In this document: piece after piece, positions 11,432-22,710 of the stretch
Numbering within the stretch: the stretch's first letter is position 1
Layout of the letters: every line of letters starts with the position of its first letter
NCBI GenBank assembly: GCA_003550325.1
Contig: QKWP01000251.1
Span: 224,754-288,753, forward strand
Direction: 5' to 3'
From: Gigaspora rosea
Lineage: Eukaryota > Glomeromycota > Glomeromycetes > Diversisporales > Gigasporaceae
Length of the DNA: 64,000 nucleotides
The notes under the pieces: generated by a model
Told to the model about the DNA's origin: nothing
Seen by the model: the letters and a program-made list of their open reading frames with translations, nothing else
Databases searched by the model: none
Translations under genes and position numbers: made by a program

Positions 11432-13890
11432 TTAATATAAATCATCAGGAATTTCATATTGTTCTAATCTAATTGATATTTCTTGTGTGATATGTTGCCT
11501 GATATACACATGATTCGAATGTTTTGGTATTTCAATGAAAGGTTTAATTTTATTAGCTTCTAAAAATTGCTTTTTTATTCTATTTTCATCATCAGGATTT
11601 TCTATTTCTTCGATCCAATAAGTAATTAAAGCATTAACAGATCGGATAGTAGGTCGTTTTTTCGGATCTGAATTCATGCATCGTTTGGCTAATTCAATAT
11701 AACAATCTGGTGTACCAGATCTAAATTTTGGTCGTAAACCGTGACAAATTTCTATCGCAAGTTCATTATCATAATTATACCCATCAAAAGCCTTTCTTCC
11801 CGTTGATATTTCTGTCATAATGATACCCAAAGCATAAATATCAACTGTATTTGTATGTGGTTTTTCTTGTAAAATTTCTGGTGCTATATAAGGTAAAACT
11901 CCATACACTTCTTTTTTTGAATTAGAAATTCCTAAATCTGTAATATAAGCGTTATCCAATTCGTCTTGCAAAATGTTTCCACTATGAAGATCTCGATGTT
12001 CGAATCCTTGTGAATGAATTGCTTCAAGATCTGATGTTATGCAACTTAATAAATTTAGTTTATCTTCCCATTTTAATTGCGATACTTCGTAAAGATTATC
12101 ACGTAAAGATCCCTTTTTCGCATATTTAAAAATAAGCATGTAATTTCCTGAATTATCTCTCGACAGTCCGTAGCATTTTAAAAATGATGGGTTTTTATAT
12201 CCGATTTCGCAAAATGCTTTTAACTTTTAAAAAATTATTAATAATAAATTTTAAAATATTATACAACATATAATAAATTTACCTCGTCAAAAAAATCTTG
12301 ATCATGAATTTTTTTAATTGCGAACGAATAATGACGATGAGAACTCTTATAATGAATTAGGCATTTAGCATGATATACAGTTGCAAATCCACCCTTCCCA
12401 ATCTCTTTAATATCTTCAAATTTATCATATGGAATCCATAACAATTGATACCTCTCATCATCCAATATATTTTTCACATTGTCATCAACATCAGAATACG
12501 AAAATTTTTTTATTTCTATTATTTAAATTAATAAAGATTTAGTAAAATAAGATTAAATTAAGAAAAAAAATAAATACCTTGAAATTTGTTTTTTTCTCTA
12601 TTAATTATAATTATTATATAAATAAATAATTAGTACTCTAATTAAAATTGAGCTTTTTTTTTTTTTTTAGAAAAAAAAAACTTACGTTCGAAACCAAAAC
12701 TCGGCCTCTTTTAAATTCTTTTTTGTTCCAATACCATTCCGATAGCAATATCCAACATTTCTTATCCCATCAACATAACCCAGTTTAGCAGATTCTAAAA
12801 ACAATTCAAAAGCTTGTTTTAAATCCTTTTTAACTCCAATTCCATTCTGATAACATATTCCAAGATTACAAATTGCACTATCATTCATCATTTCGGCAGC
12901 TTTTTGATAATAATAAAATGCCTTATTTTCGTCTTTTTTAATTCCTTCTCCAAATTGATAACATTCTCCGATATTATTCATTCCACTAGCATTTCCCATA
13001 ATTGCAGATTTTTGATAATAAGCAAATGCCTTCTGTTCATCCTTTTCAACACCGGTACCATTATAATAACAATATCCAACCATATTCATTCCACCAGAAT
13101 GCCTCATCTCTGCAGATTTTTGATAATAAATAAATGCTTTTTGTTCATCCTTTTCGACTCCAATTCCAAGTTGATAACAAATTCCAGCATTAAATATTCC
13201 ACGAGAATACCCCATTTTAGCAGATTTTTGATAATAAATGAATGTCATATGTTCATCTTTTTCAACACCAATTCCATTATCATAACAATATCCAACATTA
13301 TTTATTCCCAAAGCATCACCTAATTCAGCGGATTTTAGATAATAAATGAATGCTTTATGTTCGTCCTTTTCAACGCCAATTCCTTTTTCATAACAATATC
13401 CAACACTATTTGTTCCATTAGCATGTCCCAACTCTGCTGACTTTTGATAATAAATGAATGCTTTATGTTCATTATATTCAATTCCAATTCCTTTAAGATA
13501 ACAATATCCAGTATTAAATGCACCATTTGCGCTTCCCATCTCTGCAGATTTTTGAAAACAAATGAATGCTTTTTGTTCATCCTTTTCAACACCAATTCCT
13601 TTATAATAACAATATCCAACATTAAATGCACCATTTGCGTTTCCTAATTCTGCAGATTTTCGATAATAAATGAGTGCTTTTTGTTCATCCTTTTCAACAC
13701 CAATTCCTTTATAATAACAATATCCAACTTGAAATGTTCCATTAGCATCACCCTTTTCTGCTAATTTTTGATAATAACTAAATGATTTACGGTCATCTTT
13801 TTCACTTTCTATTTCACATAGATAATTGTTACTAAGGTTAGAAGAGTCTGATTTTTGATGATTAAACAATTTATTATAAATATTCTTCAT
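11432..13890 (-). CDS. Sel1-repeat/TKL protein kinase, gene 1
   Basis: Predicted protein kinase with an N-terminal Sel1 scaffold. I join four exons: 13890-12686, 12597-12578, 12515-12283 and 12223-11432, all with GT-AG introns (88, 62 and 59 bp) and in frame, giving 749 aa. Residues about 35-401 hold ten 36-residue Sel1-like units (pattern GYCYxxGIGVEKDEQKAFxY). The kinase follows: glycine loop GKGGFATVY about 448-456, ATP lysine in FAIKK about 476, HRDLHSGN catalytic loop about 562-569, DLG in place of DFG about 582, APE about 600. All catalytic residues are present, so activity is expected; Ser/Thr versus Tyr specificity cannot be told. The start is the first ATG before the repeats. It is a more distant paralogue of genes 2-4, with twice as many Sel1 units and two extra introns. 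Confidence 0.88.
12578..12597 (-). other. Predicted 20-nt microexon of gene 1
   Basis: Exon 1 ends in phase 2 at CGAAC|GTAAG, and the next long frame starts two bases out of phase. A 20-nt segment between an AG at 12599-12598 and a GT at 12577-12576 restores the frame exactly. The joined peptide (WFRTEKNKFQEIKKFS) then aligns with the uninterrupted paralogues (WYRIERGVNKINKLS). The exon is predicted, not observed. Confidence 0.6.
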
Positions 13891-14778
13891 TCTGGTTTTT
13901 TTCTTTATTGAGAAAAATCAAAGATTCGAACCTTTATTCGAATAATTTAAAAAGTACGTACGTATTTTGTATGGCTCAACTAATTATGAAATAATGGTTG
14001 GTCACAGATTAATTTAAATTTGTGATCATCAGATTATCATTTGTTAGTATCGGTATGAATTAGTTAAAGATCTGTATGAATATTAAATATGTTATACCAG
14101 TACGATCACATGGAATGTGCAACATGAAATGTGGACGTTCAACTTTTTTGATGTCCACTATGCTGATTTTTACAAAATCGTTTTTTGGTAGGAGTAATGA
14201 TTTTCATTTATTCATTTTTGGAAGGAGTTAAGATTTTTGCATCTAATCTTGCATGTAGATCACGCTTTATGCAAAGCTGACGTTTTGATAAATGGTATAG
14301 TATAGTTCAAGATGGTGGGAACATATATTCGTTAATTTATGTGCGGTTTAATAATCTATGTTTTGGATGATGCGCATGGTGTATTTTGTGGTTTCGCATA
14401 AATTTTTTGATTTTTTTGGCATTACCAGTACGATCACGTTTCATGTGTAACATAAATGTGGTAAGGATTTCGCTTATGATTTTCAATTTCTAATATGATA
14501 ATTTCATTGTACTTGTCATTTAAAGTAAGGGCGTTTCAAATGTTGGTCATTAATTACGATATTCTTTCTATCTTAAAGCTTTAACAGGTAATTATTAGGA
14601 TACTGTATTTTGAATTTGTGACTATTACTATGGCGACGTTCTCTTGACTAATGTAATGTGACATCATTGTTGATCGATATATTAATTTATCAAAAATGAT
14701 GCTCAAATTTTTTAAATTCATATTTTTTAGAATTTTGCATTTTCGTTACGGCTTCATTGTTTATTAGGTTTTGCTACT

Positions 14779-14780
<2 letters not shown>
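13891..14780. other. Region upstream of kinase gene 1
   Basis: Presumed promoter side of gene 1. Two copies of the ACCAGTACGATCAC repeat lie at about 14093 and 14425, the same repeat as at 2.34-2.56 kb. A TTCGAACC word near 13925 resembles a Pol III B box, but no tRNA can be folded around it. No other coding frame. Confidence 0.45.

Positions 14781-14839
<59 letters not shown>
14781..14839. repeat. 59-base poly(T) tract
   Basis: An uninterrupted run of T. It abuts a foldback element (14858 onward) and could be the poly(A) tail of a minus-strand retroposed copy, or simple slippage. Confidence 0.8.
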
Positions 14840-14841
<2 letters not shown>

Positions 14842-14857
14842 CTTGGGTTCGTCTAAG

Positions 14858-15165
14858 CAACTAGTTCACTTCAAAGACATCACATTTCACTGACACTCGT
14901 TTCACTAATAAGCCTATTTTACAGATGATCGCTTTACAGACGATTTCATTTCGTAAACAATATATTTTACTGACAGCTCATTTTTGCAAAGTAATTCTAA
15001 TTATTATCGTTAAGATTAAGTGTAGAATCAAGTTATATGAGCTATTAGTTGTCTGCGAAATGAACTCGTCTGTAAATTAATCATCTGTAAAATAAGCTTG
15101 CCAGTGATACGAGTGTCAATAAAATGTGAAATCTTTAAAATGATTGTTAGCATGACAGATTCCTT
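14858..15165. mobile_element. Foldback element, TTTCACTGACA family, copy 1
   Basis: Inverted arms share CACATTTCACTGACACTCGT, TTTTACAGATGA and TTTACAGACGA, around a centre with GTAATTCTAATTATTATCGT. The same architecture recurs near 16.54, 34.6, 47.4 and 61.3 kb. Arms are built of repeated TTTCAC(T/C)GACA-like words. Non-coding; no target duplication resolved. Confidence 0.6.
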
Positions 15166-15578
15166 AGTGACAATTATCAGAAGCTACGGTAATTTGGGGA
15201 GTTAGTCAAAATGCAAGATTGGAAGACTTTATGGAATTACATATTCGATTTGTTGCCTCAACCTTAGACGCGGGTATTTTCTGGTAAATACACGTAATTG
15301 TTGGAATCGAATTACTAAAAAATTATCCTTTTTTCTAGGGTAATATATTATTGCTTGTTTAATTTTTGGTAGGTAAATATGGGTTCCGCGACCATTCAGG
15401 CAATGCAAGGGCCTCCTATCTGATGATTAGTCGCTGTAGATGCAATGACAGTACAAGGGTAAATTGAAGTTTAATTCGGTTCACTTAAACGATTGTGTTT
15501 CAAAAGAATGCAAATCACCAGAGTGAGTATGAAATTTAATTTGTTCACTTTAACGTTTCAAGAAAATGCATGTATGAT

Positions 15579-15912
15579 TAGGCCGCGCAAAGCTAATTTT
15601 TCGTTTTGCATAACCTAGTGTTTCAAAGTTCCGGTCGGCGGGTCGGACTTTTTTTTTTTAAAAAAAAAAGAGAAATTAACTTTGCGTGGCCTAAATTAAT
15701 TCATGTTCGCATCTAAGGTCACGCAAAGTTAATTCATCAGTTTGCATAATATGGGATCAAAAAATTGGTTTTTTTTTATCGGACCTATTGGGTAATTCCG
15801 AAAAATTAAAGAATGGAATAATTGGCACTATAGGAATTTTTTTTTAAAAAAATTTTTTTTTGAAAAATTGGGTCAGCGGGTTATACAAAACGAAAAATTA
15901 ACTTTGCTGGCC
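15579..15912. mobile_element. Composite MITE, GCAAAGTTAATTTTTCG termini
   Basis: It starts GGCCGCGCAAAGCTAATTTT and ends with the complement of GGCCAGCAAAGTTAATTTTT. Internal copies of the same terminus in both orientations (about 15668-15686 and 15713-15730) show it is made of two inverted-repeat modules. A longer homologue in opposite orientation occupies 18373-19375. Target duplication not resolved. Confidence 0.55.
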
Positions 15913-16203
15913 TTAATGTAATTATTTAAATTCTGTTCACTTTAATGTTAACGGGCTTTTCAACTATATTTGGTTTCAGAAAAGAAAACCAAATAGATTA
16001 CGTCCAGTAAAAAATATGAATGGAAGCCGATGACAGGTTTTCCCTTACCTGGCGCACGTGATCGTACTGGTCCTGCGCGGCATCGCATGCTGCGCAGCTA
16101 TCTTATTTATAGTAATAATTAAAGTGTCTGACGTACGTACGTTGTAACAGGGCAAATTGTGGCTTGAAATAAATCATGTGTCGGATGTATATTTAGCCGC
16201 TGT
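15913..16203. other. Spacer with reversed ACCAGTACGATCACGTG motif
   Basis: Contains CACGTGATCGTACTGGT near 16067, the complement of the dispersed repeat, followed by a GC-rich palindromic stretch GCATGCTGCGCAG. No gene. Confidence 0.4.
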
Positions 16204-16211
16204 GGCTCAGG

Positions 16212-17627
16212 TAGGGTGCGGGACTGGCCGGGTCGGGCCGGGCCTGCTTAGACCCGAAACTCAGCCCGAAAATTATTTGTAAGCCCGAGCCCGGCCCGTG
16301 AAGAAAAAAAAGCCCGAGAAATAAAGCGGGCCGGGCCTTATTTAAAACTATGCCCGACCCGGCCCGGCCCGCAGATTTATATGCATTACTAAAATTTTTT
16401 ACTTACAGCATTATCATAATTCCCGAATGATTGTTCGGTCGATCCGGTTAAGTTATAGATGTATTGAGATTTTTATTTAATATTTATTTATGGTATCAGG
16501 ATCACTCGGTTTCGATCAACTTACCAATAATTACTTCACAGAAAACTTAATTCACAGAGAATTAATTTCAGGCAAGGTTATTTTGCAACCGGGTAATTCA
16601 CGGACAAGTCCGTTTTATAAAAGGTATTTCACCAAAAGCAAATTTCGCAGGCAAATTAATTCTAGTCATTGTCGTTAGAGTCAGGTTTAAGTTTAAAGTT
16701 GGTGCAATTTATAAAAAAAAATTGTTGGTACAATATATTGAATTAATCGTCTGTAAAATAATTATATCTACGAATTAAGTTTTCAACATGCGTTTGTCGG
16801 TGAAATAATGCGGATATAGATTCATTTATTTATTCTGTTCGATTATTTTATTTTTATTTCAAAAGAATCGACAATATAATTTAGTCTACAAGGATAATGA
16901 GGTTTTAACCCCTTCGAAAATTAATTTATTTAACTTATTACAATATTAATTATATTATATAGTTAATAGACTCGTAGCAACCAATAACGGTTTTATTGGC
17001 AGACGAAAGATCCGAAGGATCGTTTTCACATGACAATTAAAAAAACATCTGACTTTGAATTTAATGTGCTAGCCAGGGGATCAGATTGCGAGCGCATTAA
17101 ATTCAAGGCCAGATGCGCTGTTATTGGATGCGAAATATTCAGTAACGGATTTATTTTCTTTTTTTTTATAGCAAATAAATCACTTGAGCTTAATTGAGTC
17201 TATTTGGTGTATAAATAGTACTTATACGACCTACATTTATTATTAAAAAGAAAAACAAAATAATGTAAATAATATATTATATTGCAGAAAATTTTAATTT
17301 TAAGATGTACTTATATAACGTTCCTGGCTTTAGCGAAACTGCGTCGCGCAGCTAACACAATTCTTCAATTTTCAGAGAACCCGATTTTCGCTATGAAGTT
17401 AATAATTTGATTGGTTAATTTACTTATGATTTTGACAATAAGTTTACCGGGTATTATCGGGCCTAATCGGGCTTTCTTATAAAGCTTGAACCCGGCCCGA
17501 TATTTAACGAGCCCGATTTGTGTTTGGCCCGAACAATAGCGGGCTCAAAAATTATAGGCCCGAACTGGACCAAAGCCCGGCCCGGCCCGCAAGTTTCCGG
17601 GCTTAGCCCGGCCCGTCCCGCACCCTA
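16212..17627. mobile_element. Non-autonomous hAT-type transposon, GGCCCG subterminal repeats
   Basis: Termini TAGGGTGCGGGAC are exact inverted repeats, and the flanks are perfect 8-bp direct repeats GGCTCAGG (16204-16211 and 17628-17635). About 160 bp at each end is a dense array of GGCCCG/CGGGCC words, with AGCCCG and GGCCCGAAC variants, contrasting sharply with the AT-rich interior. No transposase frame is present. The interior carries a degenerate member of the TTCACAGA foldback family (about 16540-16690) and an ACGTTCCTGG segment shared with 47.7 kb. This is the best-defined element in the window. Confidence 0.9.
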
Positions 17628-17689
17628 GGCTCAGGATAGAATCTAGCAAAATTAGTATAGTAAGCGAATTACCTGTTTCACCGGGTCGA

Positions 17690-19450
17690 AGGTTGGGAAA
17701 GTTGAATTAGTTTGATTAATTTGATTTATTTGATTTATCTGATTTATCGAATTTGTTTAATTAGTCGCATTTATCGAATTAGTTTAATTAGTTGAATTAG
17801 TTTAATTTATCGAACTTGATAACTTGTTAGAGCAAGTAAGAGTAGAAGAAATAAAGAGACGCATTCATGTAAAAAGTTTAAATACGATGTCTTTTGTCTC
17901 CACAATAAAGCAACTCACTTGGAGTTTGAATAACTAATAACTCAGTAAGAGTTGACAACTCAGTTGGGCTTGAGAGCTCGAAGCTTAGGGAAAAGCTCAG
18001 ATAGAGTTCACTACTAGTTCACTTAGTTGAGTTATACCCTTCAAAATTAGAGTATAAATGTTAGCTTTAGTAATTCCCTTATAAACTAATAAACCCCGAT
18101 AGGTGATATTAAAGTCTAATACCGTGAACTCATATTAGAGCCTCGTGAAATAGGGCCTGAATATGGAGTACAGTATCACATTAATCCAACCCCGTTGTAC
18201 GGATTGAATTTTTGGACTATTGAGCATAAGTGTAACCTTGTACGTACGTACGTACGTATTTAGATTTTACACTAATTAACATATGTATATCTTCTTATTC
18301 CAGAGCTCTATTCGACCCTAGTTGCTCGGACCAATTCTATCCACGCCTCAATTGAAGCCTTACCATTATTAGGCTACGCAAAGTTAATTTTTCGTTTTGC
18401 ATAACCCGCCGACCCATTTTTCCAAAAACAAAAAAAATTTTTTTTTTTTAGTTCCTATTGTGACGAATTATTTTATTTGTTTTTTTTTATGATGTAAATA
18501 ATTTTTAAATCATGTATACAAATAAGGTCATACAATGAGGCTTGGTGGCTTAGATGTTGGGAAAACCGGGTCTACAGCGTAAACGCGGTAGATACAACGT
18601 TAACGCAGTAAATACCACGAAAAAGTTGCATTCGTCGCGTTAACGTGGTAAATGTCGCGAAAACGCGGTAATGATCCAAAATGTATATAAACCCTTCGGA
18701 TTCAATAAAGCTCGATATAAGTTCCACGTCTCATTCTAAAATAACACATAATAATAAAGTGATAAACTTATCTTTTGAATTCGACTTGTAACCTTAATAA
18801 ACCTTGCGAGACTCAATTCGACGGACTGAATTGACTTGTAACTTCGTGTTGGCTTATTTTAACTCGAATTCTGCGTAGGTAAAATTGTCACGTGATTCTG
18901 ATCTGAATAGATTTTGTGTATCGTGGTTATCCCGATTTCACCTGATTATCCCATACTTCATTGTTATCACCAATCATTAGCATACCCTATCATTCCTTAT
19001 CACCTTGACATCACAGTATCGTTTTGTAACATTAATCCTTTACTATTATAAACACTCTCCCATTACTATCGCATTGTTTCTCTTATCTCGTAATTGGTTG
19101 GAGCTTTAAATTGGCACTATTATCTATATTGTTTTACCGCTCTCCCAATTCAACCGTTACACTATTGTGCATTTTTGCCATTTAATTTTTTCTCCGGTGT
19201 CACCCGATGATGACCTATGACCTTAATTTGCCGGAATTACCCGTTAGGTCCGATAAAAAAAACAAAATTTTCTGATTCTATGTTATGCAAACCGAAGAAG
19301 TGGCCTTAGATGTGGACATGAATTAATTTAGGCCGCACTAAGTTGATTTTTCTTTAAAAAAAAAAAAAAAACTCCGACTCACAAAACTAGATAGAGTAGA
19401 TTAGTTAGTATAGTTATGATCTTTAGACGTAGGGTACACTTTTCACCCTC
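17690..19450 (+). repeat. LTR-like repeat, copy 1, interrupted
   Basis: Homologous to 20010-20475: shared GAACTTGATAACTTGTT, AAATACGATGTCTTT, AAAAGCTCAGATAGAGTT, GAGCTCTATTCGACCCT and GATCTTTAGAC(G/T)TAGGGTA. The TGTTAGAGCAAG start and an AATAAAGCAACTCA stretch would suit a retrotransposon LTR, but I cannot fix both ends. Homology stops at 18372 and resumes at about 19385, because a GCAAAGTTAAT-family element sits between. Confidence 0.5.
18373..19375. mobile_element. GCAAAGTTAAT-family element with central insertion
   Basis: Left end GGCTACGCAAAGTTAATTTT; right part (19220-19375) matches the 15579-15912 MITE in reverse, including TATCGGACCTA and AATTAATTTAGGCCGC. The centre (about 18470-19205) is absent from that MITE and is probably another insertion. 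It contains repeated CGTTAACGCGGTAAAT-like words, TGTATATAAACCC and TTCAATAAAGCTC, which look like an LTR promoter and poly(A) region. The element lies inside the LTR-like repeat of 17.7-19.45 kb. Confidence 0.5.
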
Positions 19451-19762
19451 ACAACGTACAATCCTGTGCAATAAGTTGTTGCATAAAATCCGTGCAATAA
19501 ATGCATGTTCGTACGTTGTTACAGTATAATGTCACGTCGAATTTCTTTTTTTATTATTCTATCCTCATTTCCATTTTTAGTCGTTTATTTTTAGTCATGT
19601 ATATTTAGTAAGACTTGACATAGTTGACATAGCTCCCCGAATATAGTACTGTAGTTTCTTAGTATAGTCAATTCAATCATTACCAGTTGCACCCAGATTA
19701 GGAAATTTTGATAAGTTTGATTTATCTGATTTAATGATATATCTAATTTATCTGATGTATCG

Positions 19763-20003
19763 AATATGGGGTCTTTGCCTTGAAAATGGACTATGTAGAT
19801 CTTATGGATAAAAATTAAAGTTTCTAGCCACCCAGTAATCCAATTCAAATAAACCTTTTTTTATTTTGTAAAACTCACTAAGCTCTACAAAATAAAACAA
19901 AGTTTAGTTGAATTGGATTACTGGGCAGCTAGAAATTTTAATTTTGATTCATAAGATCTACATAGTCCCATAAGGCCATTTTCAAGGCAAAGACCCCATA
20001 TAT
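19763..20003. mobile_element. Foldback MITE, ATGGGGTCTTTGCC arms
   Basis: Two inverted arms of about 100 bp start ATGGGGTCTTTGCCTTGAAA and run inward through GACTATGTAGATCTTATG and CCCAGTAATCCAATTCAA to a short AT-rich loop near 19860-19900. The flanks hold TATCGAA and TATCAAA, a possible 7-bp target duplication with one mismatch. Non-coding. Confidence 0.65.
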
Positions 20004-20009
20004 CAAATA

Positions 20010-20475
20010 TATACCGAATTAGTTTAATTCATTGAACTTGATAACTTGTTGGAACAAGTAAGAGTAGTAGAAGTAGCGAACCAGTTAATTAATTGACTCA
20101 GTAATGCAAAAAGTATAAATACGATGTCTTTGTCTATACCATAAAGTAACTCAGTCGAGTTCGGAAACTTCAAGCTTAGGAAAAAGCTCAGATAGAGTTT
20201 AACGTCGTTGAGTGATAACTTCCAAAATTTGAGTAGAAGTGTTAGCTCAAGTAATTATCACAAAAGATCCTTATAGGTAAATTAATATAAAAGTCCAAAT
20301 CCCGTGACCTCATATTAGAACCTCGTGACATAATTTAGAGCTCTATTCGACCCTGACCAAGTCTATCCATGCCTCAATCGAAGCCTTACCGTTACCGTTA
20401 TTAGGGTTGAGTTAAGAGTAGTTTAGTTGGTTATATTAGTGCGCAGTTGCGATCTTTAGACTTAGGGTATATTTT
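20010..20475 (+). repeat. LTR-like repeat, copy 2
   Basis: Second copy of the 17.7-19.45 kb repeat, uninterrupted across the position where copy 1 has the 1-kb insertion (CCGTTATTAGGGTTGAGTTA here). With copy 1 it may delimit a degenerate LTR element, but no gag or pol remnant is visible between them. Confidence 0.5.
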
Positions 20476-22710
20476 ACCCTCAAAACGGGCGTAACCACGT
20501 AAATATTAGCAGTGTAATAAGAATATAAGGAAACCCTTGATGGACTCAACAAAAATGGAGCTCTTGAGTGAAAAGTTCCAGAATAATGCCCTTAATGTGT
20601 ATGTAACCTAATGAAAGTTATGAATCTCTTGTCACTGTGCTCATTTGCCATTTATTTAGAGCTAACCGTTCTCTAGGTCTTCAAAAACATCTTTTAATAT
20701 CTTCTGACTCATAAATTTTAATTGGAAACCGTTACTATTGAATTTTACTACAAAAGAACCTAAATTTATCGACTCTAAATTAATAATAATGAGTTAAAAA
20801 GGCAACATACATTCACTTATATAAAGGTTTGTTTAGAAATATTAATTTGCAAATAAATTTACTGCGGCATTATAAAGTAATTTTATTTCTTAAAAAAATT
20901 TAATTTTTCTTAATTTTAAAAAATTTTTTCAATGCATTTTCTTTAGCATTTTTTTTTGCTTAATTCTTTTTAAGTTCATATATATAAATATTGTAATTTT
21001 AATTTCTTTTTTCTTTCTTTATTTATTTGCAAAAAAGGTCGCTTTTGTCCATTGGACGTTTAGTCTTAAAAAAGAATCACTTCAATTTAATTAATAACAT
21101 GAACAATATGTTTGAATATGTGATAATTATTATGAAAGAGATTACAAATTTTCGGAAGCAATTGTTATTAGAGGTGGAATCGATGAATAATGAAACATCT
21201 AAAAACCTTTGCAAGTTATTCAGAAATGGTTACAATCATTTATTGTCAAGAGTTATTTTATATAAAAAGTTTGCCAAAAATATATGTAAAATAATAAATA
21301 ACACAATAAACTCTGATGCACTTCAAAAAAAATTTAACAGCCTTTAATAGCATTAAATAATGGATTTAAAGACATTAATACTTTATATTTTATTTTTTCT
21401 AGTAATGAGATAGAATTTATTTTTATTGCAGAGAAACCTAAAAATTGGAACGCAACCATTATACCAATAGCAAGTAAAAAAAATGCTGAAGATAGGAAAA
21501 AAATAAAATTAAATGAATGTCTAGTTTATTCCACAATCAGGTTAAACATTAAGAAAACAATGAAATATTTAAACCTCCAGGGCACTTCCAATAACTTCAT
21601 ACTCTTGTAATGTAGTGAAATCCAAAATTTACAATTAGCATCATACGACTAGTTTGACTTCATAATATATAGCTTTGAAAGACCATCACTTAACAATTTA
21701 GAAATTTAAAGACAGACTCAAGTTTCTGAAATCTTTTTTTTTTATATTTGGAAATTTACAAAAATAGATGATTATATACAAAGTTTGTTAACAGTTAAAT
21801 ATAGAAAAATGATAGTAATAATAAGCAAATAATAAGTAAATAAAAGTAAATCATGATAAGGAAATTATTACTTACAGTATCTGCGCCAGCTCCGAATGCT
21901 TCTAACAAATTATTTCTGATCTATGAAATCTAATTACTGTTTTTTTTTAAATAGGTATTTGCCATATTTCTGATTATTAGAACATAATTTCTCAAGAATG
22001 TTTAACTAACATGAAGAACATGAAACTTTCAATGAATGCTTTGAAGACTTTATTCTCTTCTTCAACCAGTTCGGGAATCGAATATGTACGTTCACCAGTG
22101 GATACTGTCGAAATAATATCACTCAAAATGCATGAAACTACGCAGAAAAATCTGTTTTTAGAGTCCAATTATCGTTAGTGTTATTGTTTGAAGAACTTTG
22201 CTTTCCAAGGAATTGCCAGTGTCGACTTAATTCTTCAAACAATATATTTGAGACTTTACAGTAGCATCCATAAAATTAGGTATTAATAATTCCTTAGTAA
22301 AGAATTTCTATTATACCTCCAACTTTTATAAACATCATTACTCTGACCCCTGTCCGTAAAATCCTATTTCATCTTGACCTTGTGAATCAGGGACCTCATT
22401 AAATATTTAGAAGATAGAATTTTATCAATATATTCCAGTTGTGATGGAATGATACGCCTCTGTCCATTAAACATTATTTCACAGATAACTTCATATTTTG
22501 ACAACATTGAGTATAGAACTTTTTTAAATCGCAAAAGGCGATATTATGAAGGTTTGCAATGATTGGTAAAGGCAATAGACAGGGAATGGATGGGAGCGAG
22601 TCAATAAAAATTAAAACATAAGTAGCGAAAATTAGGACACAAAGGCTTTAATAATTTTTTGAATAATCATTTTGAATTATATGTACTTGTGCAGTAAGGA
22701 ATTTAATTAT
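20476..22710. other. AT-rich spacer with one doubtful short frame
   Basis: From an ATG at 21099 to a stop at 21347 there is an 82-codon plus-strand frame rich in Asn, Lys and Ile (MNNMFEYVIIIMKEITNFRK...). I do not recognise it; it could be a fragment of a decayed gene or chance in AT-rich DNA. The rest shows no feature. Confidence 0.2.

Noticed and set aside
12904..13647. Long open frames antisense to, or in other phases of, the Sel1 repeats of gene 1 (and the equivalents opposite genes 2-4)
   Set aside because: They exist only because the repeated Sel1 codons leave other frames open. They have no start context or domain, and the sense frame is supported by paralogy and introns.
13920..13940. 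Possible tRNA gene (GGTTCGAATC on the minus strand upstream of gene 1)
   Set aside because: No A box, anticodon arm or acceptor stem can be paired around the B-box-like word.
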